Shown one piece after another: positions 10,390-23,500 of a stretch of DNA of 64,000 bases. The stretch lies in assembly GCA_030549495.1 (NCBI GenBank), contig JAUIRK010000570.1, positions 248,001 through 312,000 on the forward strand. The letters run 5' to 3'. A program made the translations under genes and the position numbers. This DNA comes from Nectonema munidae. Taxonomy: Eukaryota; Nematomorpha; Nectonematoida; Nectonematidae. Within the stretch, counting starts at the first letter, position 1, and each line of letters opens with the position of its first letter. The notes under the pieces are model-generated. The model did not search any database and was not told the DNA's origin. It saw only the letters and a list, made by a program, of their open reading frames with translations.

Positions 10390-12620
10390 TTCTTTAAAGG
10401 TTGCACATGACAGTTGAAAAAAGTCGAATGCATGTTTGTGGCAGATCCAGAGTTTCAAAGAAACGCACTGTGTTCTTGGTTACAAAATCGCTGATCTGCT
10501 TTCTCTCATAATCTGCTTGATTGAGGGCATTACAACCAGGGTGTCTACCAACCTTGAAAACTAAAAACCTCTTGAATTCAAAGAACACCTCTTGAAAACT
10601 TGTAAAACCTTGAAAACCTTTTAAATTTTACTGATGTTAGAAAAAACATGATAAATAAAATGATAGTGTTTTTCATTGGTGCTTTATGGCCACTTGAATT
10701 TTTGTTATCCCCCCCCCCCCGACATAAATCATAAAACCTCGTTTTTCTAATCTTATCATGAATCACCACTTTGCTTTTATTGCCTCATCCGTTTTCCAGT
10801 CTTTACTAATGAAAAAGAAGACTCGTTATACTGATGTATAGAAAATTTCGCCCAATTAAGTTTGCCTTGAATTTTGTTGTACTAGTTATCTGAAGTTTAA
10901 CTCTGCCTCCGTGATAAAACTTGAAATGTTGCATATGATTGTTGTCGAAAAATGAATAGGGATTGTAAAAAGAAACGTTTCATGTAATAGAGAATATTCA
11001 CTCCTTCATAATTCAATTAACATAATTTTGCATCACTCTTCGCTTTTTCAGCTTTATTACAATCACATTAAATTTTTTGCAAAATAGACATCCATCATTT
11101 TTTAATTTTTCAAGAATCAAAATTTAGTGAAGAACTTTAAAACGTTGTGTGTATCGTTCTCACTCTTTTCGACGGTAATGCTTCTGTAGAAAGATCATCT
11201 TCGATTAATAAAGAATGTTTATCTGAAAATCTTTATGAAAGCACTTTGGTAGGACGAAGAAGAGTCTATGTTCATCTTCAAGCAGTTGAGGGTATTCAAA
11301 ATACAATAATAGATAGATAAAAAAATTGATATTGAGTGTTGGTAATGTGAAAGCTTTGTACAAAGATGCATTAGATAAAAAGCAAAACGAAGTAAACGCC
11401 GAAAAGGTTAGAAAAGAAATGAAGAGAAAAATGGAAATGTATTTGAAAGAGCTTGAAGAAAAAAGAAAGAAAATTTTAAGAGATGGTACAGATGAAATTA
11501 TAAAAATTGATCAAGAAGCGATACTAATAAAAAGCAATCTTTCACAAAGTTAAAACGCTTACTTATAAATATATGCTCTCTTTTTCATAAAATAAAAAGC
11601 TTAAACTTATAATTTCATATAATCGGTATAAATGAAATAATATTGTAAACCTTGAAAATTTTCATATTACTCTTGAAAACCTCTTAAAAACCTCTTGAAT
11701 TTCATTTTTGAAATTTGGTAGATACCCTGTGGTGGAACCTCTGAACCCTTCTTTTCTATAATGTTATGAGCCATCAGCTTTTTCTGCTCTTCTGACACAC
11801 TCGAGTCAAAGAATGCCAAGCCAACCATCTCTTCACTTAAGTACCAAAGATGTCGGCCAAAAGATTTTAAAACTGCTTTCTTGACAACTGAATTGCTATA
11901 CGTTGGCAGCATTTTGAGAAATGTCAAATCATTTTGAGGAGCTTTGACTGGTAATGGCGCTTCAAACCAGACTTTCGTGTAGAGACTTGCAACAAAAAGT
12001 AGAAATTGCAGCATTCCGCGCTCTTCAGATGCTTTCAAGGTAAACTGCTTTCTAAATATTCACATTTTATAGCAGTAAATTACCTTTGCCATCCATCTCG
12101 CTCTATGAAGAGCGCCAGGAGCTTGAAAATAAACTCCCAGAGGTGGATTCTCTCCAAAAAAAATGACCGTAAGCTCCAAAAATTCTCTGTAGTCATCCCG
12201 TAGTTGCTGTTGACTAAGTTGTTCTCTTACAAACTGCATTGTATCTTCCTTAAATTCAGCAATCTCACTTCTCCCTGAAGCTGTTGAGTAAGAACAGGTA
12301 TCAATCGTGGACCATTTTCTTTGAAACGTTTGAATAGGGCAATATCCGGCCCAGATGATGCTTGGGTTATTTGTAGTGCAGTGAAGACTTTTTCTAAATT
12401 ATTTCAAAGATGTGATGTCGGCAGGCAAAGTGTAAAACATTTCTTCCTAGTGCATTTTCAATCAGAATACAGGCTCCATTGATACGCCCAGTGTTGCTGG
12501 CTGTTGTGTCAAAACATATTCCGGTCACTTGGTTGGATACTTTTCATTCATCAATGCATGTGAGCACAGCATTTGCTTGAGTTTGTCCTGTTCCATTATG
12601 TAATAATAAATAATATATTT
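10390..12620 (-). mobile_element. hAT-like DNA transposon protein, split by a nested insertion
   Basis: The minus strand translates as a long RNase-H-like transposon protein. From 12600 downwards: GICFDTTASNTGRINGAC then ACRHHIFEI (the hAT DNASN...CxxH pattern in another form), SGPDIALFKRFKENWSTI, REQLSQQQLRDDYREFLEL, APGALHRARWMAK, MLQFLLFVASLYTKVWFEAP and HLWYLSEEMVGLAFFD, ending at FVTKNTVRFFETL near 10450. I recognise this repetitive protein type from cnidarians, aphids and sea lice. At least two stop codons occur in the main frame (one after TCIDE, one after CYKM), so this copy is inactive. The frame is interrupted at 10537-11729 by another element. Confidence 0.75.
10537..11729 (+). mobile_element. 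1.2-kb hAT derivative inserted into the hAT-like element
   Basis: The ends are inverted: CAGGGTGTCTACCAACC on the left and CAGGGTATCTACCAAATT read inward from the right, each followed by repeats of CTTGAAAACCTCTTGAA. On the plus strand, 11170-11290 reads FDGNASVERSSSINKECL and then TLVGRRRVY, the C-terminal dimerisation region of hAT transposases (the xSHGNAxVERGFS pattern). A lysine- and glutamate-rich frame at 11326-11553 is probably its natural tail. The N-terminal and catalytic parts are missing. The 8-bp flanks (ATTACAAC and TGGTGGAA) no longer match. On both sides the host element's minus-strand protein resumes, which shows the nesting. Confidence 0.75.
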
Positions 12621-13984
12621 AATACTTAGAATTTAGAAAAAAAATGTAGGCTACTTATTAAAAGCTAATATTGAGAAAAAAAAAGTGTGGTCCAAATGTT
12701 CCAGTTTTGAAGTCAGTAAGATATGATGGAATCAATCAGTATTATCTTAGTGACATAAGTCAAGGAAGATGCATAGAAAAGGCACATCTTAGTTGCTTGA
12801 GGTGTTAAAAAAGAGTACACAGAAAGTTTTTGTGTACTCTTCTCTCATTCCAAATCTCTATCATTCCAAATAACATTTCTTTCTTATAGTTTTTCTTTCT
12901 TTATAGTTTTTAATCATTTTCATGTTTCAGTTAAAACTTTTAAAAAAGATTTTTATATAATTATGAGTACTTTACAGTCCAACATTTTCAATTTGGGAAC
13001 ATGAAAAAAACCTAAAAATAAAACAAAAATGAATAATTTTTCAATTTTAAACATACTATATGACTTTCCAGATATCTTTTAGTTCACTTTTATTTTTTCT
13101 CCCAATTGATATCCCGTGTTACGGTAAAAAAAGTGAAGTCATGTTAAAAAGTGAGGGATGACATGCTTGCTACTAGAGCTTATTTAGGCATGTGAATTTA
13201 ATTAGTTTGCCCTAATTTTCTTTGTCAAATCTTTTTATCCTGCTTGAAAACCAGTCCTAGTCACCATGGTACTTATGTAGAAACATGTAATCCACATTTT
13301 GTCGATGACTATTATCAAGGTTTCCTTTTTTCCTTTTAGTCACTTTCTGAATCCCTGAAGAGCATTTGGTCATCCATAATCAAGAAATACGAAATCCAAA
13401 CTCCTGCTTTCAAGAACTCTCCTTTTTAATCATTTTTAATGTTTATATTTCATCCACTTTCCATTCCACTCTTTCGTTCGTTTTCTTCTACATGGATCAA
13501 AAATGTTTATATTTTTTTAAAGATACTGCAATATTTATTTTACACTTTGACTTCGTTCAATGCAAGTCTAAACAAAATTGAACTAAATATAGCCTGCCTT
13601 TTTCCTAATTTTAATCGATATCATCCTCACTACATTTTTACTCGATGAACGTGAAAATATTTAAAAAAGAGAAATTGCTTCGTGTTTAATAATTTATTAA
13701 TAAAACGATTGTTAAATATCTTTTTGTTTTTCTTACTCCCCCCCCCCCTCTGAACTAAAAAAGTTATTGTACAAAATTGTTGGAACCATATCTCTTTAAA
13801 CTTCGTGACTCTTCCTAAAATCGTTAGCTGCATCTTTTGATAGCATTTTCATTGTAGTTGAATGATTCTCTAATGGCAAAAACTGACATTCAAAATCAAA
13901 AGTTAATATTTTTAAAAAAAATTAATATTATTATAGATACTATGATAAGCCTGTTTGTCTCTCGCTTCGCTCGAGACGTAGGAT
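12620..13984. other. AT-rich gene-less stretch
   Basis: No coding segment with family resemblance was found. A C run lies at 13737-13747. Open frames at 13366-13648 (plus) and 13630-13833 (minus) are low-complexity, rich in Phe, Ile and Lys, and look like chance. The N-terminal part of the adjacent hAT-like element may extend a little past 12620. Confidence 0.5.
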
Positions 13985-14580
13985 TCTAGGTCCCAGGTCC
14001 AGTTAAAGATCATTGGTACCTTTAATCTAGGTCCTGTTAAAGATCATTGGTACTGTCATTTTAAGTCCTGTTAAAGATCATTGGTACCCCCGTGATTTTA
14101 GGTCCTGTTAAAGATCATTGGTACCTTTAATCTAGATCATGTTAAAGATCATTGGTGCCCCCTTGATTCTATATACTTCTGATTCTTAGGTCCTGCAAAA
14201 GATTATTGGTACTGTGATTATAAGTCCTGTTAAAAATCATTGGTACTCCCGTGATTCAAGTTTCAGTTAAAGCTCATTGGTACCCCCGTGATTCTAGGTA
14301 CTGGTAAAGATCATTCGTACCACCGTGATTCTAGGTCCTATTAAAAATCATTGGTACCACCGTGATTCTAGGTTCAGTTAAAGATCATTGGTACCCCGTG
14401 ATTCTATGTCCAGTTAAAGATCATTGGTACCTTTAATCTAGGTCCTGTTAAAGATCATTGGTACCACCGTAATTCTAGGAGATCATTAATACCCCTAATA
14501 TTCATTAAATCATCCGCAAAGATCATTAGTACCAATAAAGATCATTGGTACCCCTAATAATATTCATATCTCCCGCAAAG
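13985..14580 (+). repeat. Minisatellite built on AAAGATCATTGGTACC
   Basis: About 13 clear and three degenerate copies of a unit whose core is CTGTTAAAGATCATTGGTAC. Spacing alternates between about 33 and 45 bp, depending on whether the linker is TTTAATCTAGGTC or CCCGTGATTCTAGGTC. The last copies drift into CCCCTAATATTCAT. The core holds the palindrome GGTACC. Not a CRISPR: the between-unit sequence is itself repeated and no cas genes exist here. Confidence 0.9.
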
Positions 14581-14584
14581 AAAT

Positions 14585-16225
14585 CCCGGTTTTAAGAAAA
14601 TAAAAAAAAAATACTTTTTTTCTAAACTATGCAAAATATTTGAATAAAACATTGAAATTATTAAATAGAATGATGAGAGGATTCTAAAAATGTACAATAC
14701 TTGTATATTTGTTGTGTATCTGTGAAGTCATAATTTTGAGCCTGAAAAATCGAAAATTTAAAAAATAAAAATTTAAAACGTATTCTGATAGAGTTTGATA
14801 CGCTGATTCTGAATATGTAATTTGTTTGAAATGAATCGAATGATTTTTTAATTTTTTTAGGTCAAAATTGGAATTTTTGTCATTTTATCAAGTTCAAAGA
14901 CTAAAAAATTATTTAAAAAATAATAATTTAAAATATTTATACATTTTCGTAATCAGTATAAAATTTCCTTTAAAATGAGATATTAAAATCGAAAATTAGA
15001 TAAGTTTGAAATTTTTCAAAAATTTTGTAGGGGGCCAATTTAAAAAAAACTAAATAAAATTGTTCAAATTTTTTCACCATAGTATGTTTAAATAGCAGGC
15101 ATATTTAATGAATGTGCAAAAAAAATTGGAAAAAATATTTAATTCTTCATTTTACACGCCAAAAAATAGTGAAAATAGCAAAATTGTGCATATTGATCAA
15201 GGGCTTATAAAAAATTTTTTTTAAAAACCAAAAAGAATCGAAAAATAAAAATAATTTTATTTTCACTTAAAAAAATTTGGTCAAAAATGTCAACTTTTTG
15301 AACATTTAAACCTTTTTTATAAAAAAAAATTTTTTTTTTACAAAATCATTTATTTATAAAAAGTACTTTGAAATTTTTTTCAAAATTATTTAAACATCTC
15401 GCGGAAACTAAAAAAGTGAGAAAATTTAGAGTTCCGGTACGGGTCAATGAACTCCCTCTCAGGTCATTTCACCTACACCACGTGATAGCGCTACTGAAAT
15501 GAGGTAGATTAACATTTTATAGCTTGGAAAAAACTTATTTAATCTAAAAGTCATTTGACTTTGAATGCAAAAAGAAAAAAGGGTTCGGGGTAAAATACAT
15601 ACCTATATAGTATAATACGTAACCATACAATGGTTAAAATTGAGGAGACGTCTACCAAAAGTGTATGTTGGAAATTGGCGTATAATATGTATTTATCTTA
15701 AAATTCTATCTGGTTATTTTTAATTAATTATCATTTTCCAGACTTTATTACATTAAATTCCAGATTAACTAGAAATAATAAAACTTTCGTAAAATTGCTT
15801 TCATTATCATTTACTGATAAAAAGACATTTTGAAGGTTGAAATTTTAGATTTTTTATGATTGAAGCAAATGTATGAAAGGTTTAATTATTTGGATCAATT
15901 CATAGTCATATTATTTTGTTAATAAAGTATGGAATTTAAATACAACAAGATTCCTCCCTCACTTTTACATCATTTCATTAAAATAAACAGAAGTAAAACT
16001 TTTCTCATAATAAGAAGTTTCGATTAGTCCCATTTCACATGGTGTATTATTCTAGTACTGGAGCTTCAAAAATAGTGGTCCTTAAAAACTGTACATTTAA
16101 ATATATAGTATCTTGGTAAAGCGAGGCGGCGTCCTCCAGAGCTATGCCAAGCTCCTAATATTGACTTTATAGTATGATACATATGATTTAGTGGATCTCA
16201 TTATATAGTCCGATTTCTAGGTCTT
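14585..16225. other. AT-rich gene-less stretch
   Basis: Very low GC, long runs of A and T, no open frame with recognisable content. A less AT-rich patch at 15440-15500 (ACCACGTGATAGCGCTACTG) looks like a DNA-transposon end, and 16060-16160 holds a GGAGCTT...AAGCTCC inverted pair, but neither could be assigned. Confidence 0.5.
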
Positions 16226-16229
16226 TTGA

Positions 16230-16722
16230 GTAAAATTTTGGACCCCTGCTAGCTAGAATTGAATGAAGAATGTCTTTAGCTGAGAGAAAGACTAACATTT
16301 TCAAAAATAGTCTTGTCTCGTTTGTTCGCTCTGTGCTAAACCGAGTTTTCGTTGTTTCGCTTCGACGTTGCTGGAAATGATCTCAACGCGTATTAAAATG
16401 CTTCTATATTTCGTTAATACATGTTTCAGTCTACACAAACTTTTTTGGGACTTAGTCATGTTATTTCCAATGTTTTGATTCATTAAACTGTTCGTTAAAT
16501 CAAATAGATTAAGAAATAAAATATGGGGTGGCACAAAGAGCGCATTTTTTCCAAAAAGCTTAAAAGTCAAATGAGATTTTTGCTAAAAAATTTCAACACT
16601 GCAGCAATGCAGATAGATTTATAATATTCGCTTTAAATTTTTAAGAAAATAAAAATGGAGGCACCTAGCGAAAATGGAGGCGCACTGCACCACATGTCCC
16701 ATTCTGGCTACGCCACTGAAGT
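16230..16722. mobile_element. Probable hAT-type MITE fragment
   Basis: The right edge reads TTCTGGCTACGCCACTGAAG, the inverted form of the CAGTGGCGTAGCCAG terminus common on arthropod hAT MITEs. The interior has GGGGTGGCACAAAGAGCGCA, also typical. A matching left terminus was not found, so the left limit is approximate. Confidence 0.35.
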
Positions 16723-17454
16723 AATCTAGATTTTGATAAAATTTCAGAAAATTACAAAAAAAATAAGTTTTAAAAGTTTGGATATTTCACTTACAAACTA
16801 AAAATAGGTTATGCCATTTTTAATACTGTTTAAAGATACCCTTTCCTCTCTATGGAACTTAAATTGATTAATTTTTTTCATTAATTGGGATGATCTTATC
16901 AAAGAGGTCGAAATAAAAAGTGAAAACAAGCTTTGAAAGTTGAAGCATGTTTTGTAAAGGCAGACCAGTAAATAACTGATAGAGCCATTAAAAGAGCGAA
17001 AGAATAAAAAAAACTTTTTCTGATTTTAAATGTTTCCAGAATATTAGAAGTTAAAAATTTAGTGGATTCGTTTAAAAAGAGAAGATATTTGTGGGAAAGC
17101 ATAGTATTAAGGGAATCTTTGCAAGATGTTTGTTTTGTTTCATGTTATAATAATTGAAAAACGGAATCTTCAAAATTTACTATCAAAGTTTCATTCGATT
17201 TATTTAGCAATATGGAATTTAAAGATGAAGTAAGTGGTATGTGATATTGATTGCATGGTGGGAAGAATTAATAAAAACGAAATTGTAACAATCTATGCCT
17301 AAGGATCGCACTTTTAAAAGGGGTATTTTAAGATATTTCTTCTCTTATTAAAAATTAATTGGGAAAAGTGATAATAGGGCACATTTTTTTAAATCGTTAT
17401 GACACCTTTTAAAAAAGGCATTCATAATGATTATAAAGTATATACACTATGTGA

Positions 17455-17560
17455 AGGACGGGTTTCGGCTAGTGAAGTCTAGTCAGTTTGACTTTGTGTG
17501 TTCAAGCCCTCTTTGAGAATTTTTGATGTTCTCGCTGCAAGTATTGAGCTCCTGTTTAGT
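17455..17560 (+). repeat. tRNA-like, possible SINE fragment
   Basis: GTGTTCAAGCCCTC resembles a pol III B box (GGTTCAANYCC) and lies about 35 bp after GGCTAGTGAAGTCTAG, a weak A-box candidate. Cloverleaf folding is not convincing, so it would be a SINE head rather than a tRNA gene. Confidence 0.3.
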
Positions 17561-17574
17561 AATTATGAATAAAG

Positions 17575-17910
17575 AAAGCTAATTGGGAATAGAAGTATAA
17601 AGAGAATTGGGAAAAGAAAAACCGAATTTTATAAAGACAAAGTATAATTGCAAAGTGACAAAATAGAAGTCAAATATACGTTCAGGAATAAAGAAAAAAT
17701 AGAGGCGCAAAGTGATAAAATATCATTGCAAAAAGAAAAATAGAGTTTTACAAAGACTAAATAGAATTGCAAAAAGACAAAATAAAACCAAGAATGATCC
17801 AAATACAAAGAAATTTTGCTGCTCCTCTTGTTACGCGATTGATTGCCTGTGCGTAGAGAAAATTAAAATGGCAGACCTTCACAAATTGTGTGTGTGTGTG
17901 TGTGTGAGTT
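17575..17910 (+). repeat. Degenerate AAAGACAAAATAGAATTGC tandem and a (TG)n run
   Basis: From about 17580 to 17800 the words GACAAAATAGAA, AATTGCAAAGTGAC and AATTGCAAAAAGAC recur at roughly 20-40 bp. A TG dinucleotide run follows at 17886-17907. An open frame of 104 codons crosses both but its composition follows the repeats, so I do not call it a gene. Confidence 0.5.
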
Positions 17911-18149
17911 TCTTGACGTTCTTTATGAATTCACACGAACAATTTAGTGAGAGCCACTTTCACATGGAGATGGAGGAAAGAGATGGTGGTATATTTGTCT
18001 TTTGTTTCGTGGGAAAATATGTTTAGTGTTTGAGTAAGAAGCAAAGCTTGTTCAGTGAAGTATGCGACTACACCCTATGACTTGTATAAGACGTCAAAGC
18101 CAAAAGGCAAGTCGTGGTGATGGGATAATGAGATGTGTATCATCTATCT

Positions 18150-18278
18150 CTCTTCTTCCCATCTCACCACCACCCACTCTCATCACAAAGCTCATTCGAT
18201 ATCACTTTTCTTTCCTTCTCAACCTCTGAGTGCTCTATTTCTTTTGTGAGCAGTTACAATTTCCTCTTTTTAAAGTAA
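18150..18278 (+). promoter_or_regulatory. Possible 5' UTR exon of the tetraspanin gene
   Basis: A pyrimidine-rich, less AT-rich block ends in CTCTTTTTAAAGTAAGTGAG, a strong splice-donor context (GTAAGTGA). The tetraspanin coding start lies 2.2 kb downstream on the same strand with AG bases just ahead of it, so this could be its untranslated first exon. No transcript evidence is available and no convincing TATA box was seen. Confidence 0.25.
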
Positions 18279-18299
18279 GTGAGATCAATTGATTCGTGT

Positions 18300-20500
18300 A
18301 GACCGCGTATTTTGCAAAATATTATCCGCTAAATAATATAAGCGAAAAATAAAATTCGAAGTAAAATCTACACGAACGTATTAGTTCACAAATGGCATTT
18401 TTCAGGTGTATTCATTCTTTAGTCGTATAAGCTGCACCGTTTCCATTATATTGACTATGGATCCGTTTGATTTTTCACGCTCTAATATTATACAATTATT
18501 TTAATCTTCCTTTTTGCACGAATTAGCTTAATACGTAACTGAACAATGTCAAAGTGTAGGGGTATAAAATTTTTTGTTAGTAGTTTCATCAGATTCAATA
18601 ATGCAAAACTTTGTCACAAACAAATTAAGTGATAATTATAAGAAAAAAAGATAAGGAACTTCTATTTTTCTTATCTTCTCATAGTCCTTCTGTTTTCTTT
18701 GAATATAAAATTTTATGCAGTTTTTTTGTGCGTAGAATTAGGCTAAGATTTCTTTAAAATATATTTCGAAGATCTATCGTGTTTGTTTCGAACTATATTC
18801 TTGAAATCTAAAAAAAAATTGGTAGAAATGAAGGAGGATAGCCCAAAAGCAGTACACGTTCATGAAGTTGTAGGATTACTGCAAAAATTTATTGCTGTTG
18901 CTTATAAAAATTGTAATGGCCTTGAAGAGTGTGCTGTTGAACAAAATCTAGAAGAATGAAGAAACTAATCTTAAAATGAAAATGTTTTTAGTCGTATAAG
19001 TTGCACATCGCATTAGCTGCCGCTCCAAAATATCGCTTCCTTTCTAATCAAAAACTTTTTGCCAGCAACGAGATACAAATAAATCAAGATATGGACTTTT
19101 TCCTTTCCTTGTTTATTTATAATTTTTTGAGTGAGAATGCTTTTATGCATTTGAAAATATGGATACAGTTTTTCATTTTCTAAGTTCTATTATTCCAATG
19201 AACGTATCCCGTCTGTGGAAATGGACTTTGTTAATCCGAAGAGAACACTTAGAAAGCCTATGCAGATAATGAAATTATTGGGATTGTAAAAAACAATGAT
19301 TTTGTTGTCAAATTTTAGTGAATTAATATAATAGCATACTATAACTTTTATTAAAAACTTTAAATGCTCATCTTTTTAATTTCAAAATGTAATCTTTTTA
19401 TCTTCCTCGCATTCAAAAGTAAAAAGCGAAAGAAATATTTTTAGATGAACATTTATTTTTTATACGATCCGGTTTAACGAGGGTAAACATATCTGCCTTA
19501 TTTTTTAAAATTCAAACAAATTTTTCATGAGTGCATAGTTCTCGAATATATGTAATGATACAATCTTAAAAGAAATCCAAGAGATTGAATTAAAATTCTA
19601 TTAGGGTAAATTTAAAAAAATAAAGGTCAAAGTAAATAAAACTAAGAATTTTGAAAAAAAAGTGGAAGTGAAACTAGTATATAAATTAAAAAAATTTATT
19701 TTAAAAAGTTATGTATTCATAAAATAAACAATATTTATAATACTTTTTTCTAAAATGATTTTTTAATGATTTGTTCTAAGGATATCTTTAAAAAACACCA
19801 GAAAAAAATAATTTTCGTTTTAACGCCATCTAAATTTCTATTTCAAAACTTCAAATGAGGCCTTCCTTGTATCTTCATCAGTGCATACTGTGTTTGTTAT
19901 TAATTCGCATCCTCTAACATTTAAGAAAACAATGAATACTACGTCTAGTGTCTGTTTAATTTAATTCGTGAAAGTAACATAATTCGTTGCCGTAACTAAC
20001 AAAGTTTGTAAAGTCACCGTTTACTAATTCAAAAAACAACCTTACAAATCCAATTTGTAAGTGATACTGATTTTTTTCTTTTAGTGCGTAGATAGGGATA
20101 AATATTTCTTCAAATTTTTGAGATAAAGCTATTCAATTGATACTATTGATTTTTGGTTAAATAACTCACCCAGAACACACATTTCTTGAAAATCAATCAA
20201 AAAATGAAGAAAAAGAGAAGTATGTTCATCATATTAGACTTATATTATTCAATTTTAGATTGTTCACCTTTGCACTGAGAACTTAACGTATACAATATGG
20301 AATTTCAATCGAATAAGCTTAACTTTGTTAATTTACATGGCACTACACAAAACAAAATAACTTTATAATAATAATTAAAGATTTTTACCCTCGTAAAATT
20401 TAAGGAACGCAAATATATTGGAAGATAGTGATGATTAATTTCAAAATATGATTAATGGCTTTGTGTGATTTTAATCAAAAGGAAATAAAAAATTCGGTTA
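18300..20500. other. AT-rich upstream region of the tetraspanin gene
   Basis: No coding segment recognised. The short plus-strand frame at 19001-19183 is low complexity. This stretch may be the first intron if the donor near 18276 is used. Confidence 0.4.
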
Positions 20501-20527
20501 ATGAACATTTAGAATTAAAGAGTGAAA

Positions 20528-23500
20528 ATGTTCAAAGAAAGCGAAAACAGAATCAGACATCAAATTCCACACCGTTCCCGCAGTTTCATTTCGCATCAAG
20601 GAAAGAATAAAATAAAATTAGGATCCCGTTTTCTCATTTGCTCGGGTTATTCACCTCATCAAAAGTGGGTCAGTGTGGCAAATATTATGATCTTCACGTG
20701 TACGTTGCCGCTGTTAGCCTTTGTCAGCTACATTCTCAGAGATTACCGATCCAAATTGATCAAACTCGATCTCCTCCAGACGACCTTTATCTATGCATAC
20801 ACATCTTTCGCATTCCAAGCTGGCATCCTACAGATCATTGGTTTTATGGCGTGTATTAAAAATAGCAAGAGTCTTCTCAAAGTGTACTGTGCAATCTTGG
20901 TCACGCTGATCATCGGTATGTAACATTACGATTCTTCAACCTCTTCACAACGTGCTTCCATGTTTAGGTGACGCCATTTTAGGATTTTTCTGCCTTTTTA
21001 AATTGAGCGTTTACAGGAGGAAATTGGGGGAAAATTTGCAAAATAAATTAAATTACGAATACGGAAACGAGAGGATTTTCACAAAGACGTGGGATGCCAT
21101 TCAGATTCAGCATCAATGTTGTGGAGTGTTCTCATCTTTGGATTTCGCAAACACAAACTGGCTCAAAAATTCTCAACTCAAAAACACCAACTCTAAAGAA
21201 AAGGTATATCTTCTTTGTCAATACAAAATACAGTATAGATCCTTTGTGCTGCGGTAGGCAGGGCTAAGTCCCAAATCTGTGTTATAAATTAGTTTGGAGT
21301 ATTTTACCTTGTTTAATTTTATCCTATGTACAAGTACACAGATTGAAATAAGTTTATTAAAAAATTAATTTTTTTTTAAGTTTTAGACTATATTGAAAAC
21401 CGGGATCCAAGGTCTTCGCGTGTTATAAAGGATCTATATACTTTGTTATTTGTCTGTATTATACATCCGAGACCAGAATAAAAATATTTTGTTTCGTTGC
21501 TGTACACTTGAAGATAGAGCTATTAAACAGATCGTCGGTTAATCTTTCAAATTATTACCTCAAAATACATGAATTCAAGCCAATGTTACACTCTTGATTT
21601 CTAAGAATGAAAATCATAGATCACTGGAATTAAAAGAACATTTAAATGCAAAAAAATTACTTTGCATCGAAATCAAGGGGACGGATAAACATGACATAAA
21701 CCAAAATTTAAGTGATGTCACAAAAATTCATGAGAAATACTGCTGTAATTGTGAAAGAAATATAACGCGCTTGTCGACAGCTGCTTAGAGAATTTAAATT
21801 CATTTAACATTTGAACCTTGATGATACCGCCAAATCTTTCCTGTGGTTTAATTCGAAACAATGAAAATCTTATCCAAAGCTTAGCCAAGATATTTTCCGA
21901 AAAATACTTTTAGATTAACCCGTTAACAACCAGAATAATCAGACGATATCTAGTATAAAGCAGAAGATTTGTATTAAACAGCATTGATTCACATTTTTGT
22001 AAAGTCGACAACCGGTTAAGGTAAACTTATTTATCCAAATTTTAATGAAATAGAATTTATTCGAAAAAAAACATCTAGTAGTAGAGAGGACATTTACATT
22101 TGCCAAAGGCTGCTTTTTATATTAGTCTGTGTTTAGCAATGGATTTTTATCTCAACAGATGTTGCATCCCTTTAGATATTCTAAGCTACCAATGCTCAAT
22201 ATCTTGTCTATATTTGTGAAACTGATTCTTTGCCAGATGAGTGTTATTTTCATATCTCTTAAAATATTTATTGATTAAATAAGTTTTTTATAAATTAAAA
22301 TACGTAACTTCATGTTTATGATAAATAATATTTACCTTCCATTTATATCTAAGAAATATTTTCTCACTTTTACGACGCCACATAAGGTAAAACTTAGATT
22401 GGATTAGAAGTGCCAAGTTGGATAATAATCAGCACTATTTATTAGCAGGCTTTCTACGACTGCAGAAGTATTTCAATCCTCATGTTAAGCTATATTTTAA
22501 AATTTTCGGTTGTATAAAATAATTGTTTATTTCAACAAGATTTTTGAGGGAAATCTCATTCTATATGATGTAACGTGTAGTAGAGTAAATATTCTAAAAA
22601 ACAACGTTATTCTTTTAAAATTAAAAACAACATTTTCATCAAAGTTTTGAACTTTTTTGAATAAAAAGAACCGTTTTCATTGGCTGTGAAATCATTACCC
22701 TAAATAACGAAAAGACATTGAAACATTCAAAGAAATTGAGCGATTATATTCTCAAATTTTATAATATTCATCATAGTAATCTTAGAGCTAAGTCATTGAC
22801 CGTTTAATTTAAATGGAATTATAAAAAGAAATCTTCGCTCAATCACTTTCTTTGTTCGGACGCATCTTTTGCATTTTTTTACTTTCGAGACTTTAAGCCT
22901 TTATCAATGACTAAGAATCAATTGCGGATTCAGAGAGAAAAGAGTGGAACGAGGCTATCGTCCATTCCGGCACCCTTAATTTTGACAATATCGTAGAATG
23001 GTTCAACCAAAAAGTAGTTTAATTTTCTGAAAGGTACTTCATGTTTGTAAGATAAAAAGTTCATATTGGTTGCGTAATATGAATCTTAGATAAGCATTAA
23101 TTTGATATTCCTTTAGTATATAAATTATTCAGAAAAGTTCATTTTAGAAAAATGTTATAAAATCTTCATAAGGCCAAGAAAAGTGAATAAATTAAGAATG
23201 TCTGTAAAAAAACTTTTCACTCCTGGTTTGACACAAGATGTGCCTTGTGGATGAAAAAAATAAGATCAGTGCTTGCAATTTAATCAAGTTAAAATATTAA
23301 GTTTAAAAGTATTATTTGAGGGGTGCAGCAGACGTAGAGAAAACCCCTCCTTTATTTTCCACTGGATATGCCAGTGCATGAGTGTATGCAAGGATCTTTG
23401 AAAGTGAGACAAAGTAATGAAGAAAGAGATTCGTTTACAGAAGTCGCGAGTGCCAATTACGTGTTGCCGAAGTTTTGACGTACATGCCTGCCACTTGGAC

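Noticed and set aside
11326-11553. Lysine/glutamate-rich plus-strand frame as a host gene
   Set aside because: It follows a hAT transposase C-terminal remnant inside an element with inverted ends, so it belongs to the transposon.
13985-14580. Spaced repeats as a CRISPR array
   Set aside because: The spacers are themselves repeated and variable in length, the context is eukaryotic, and no cas genes are present.
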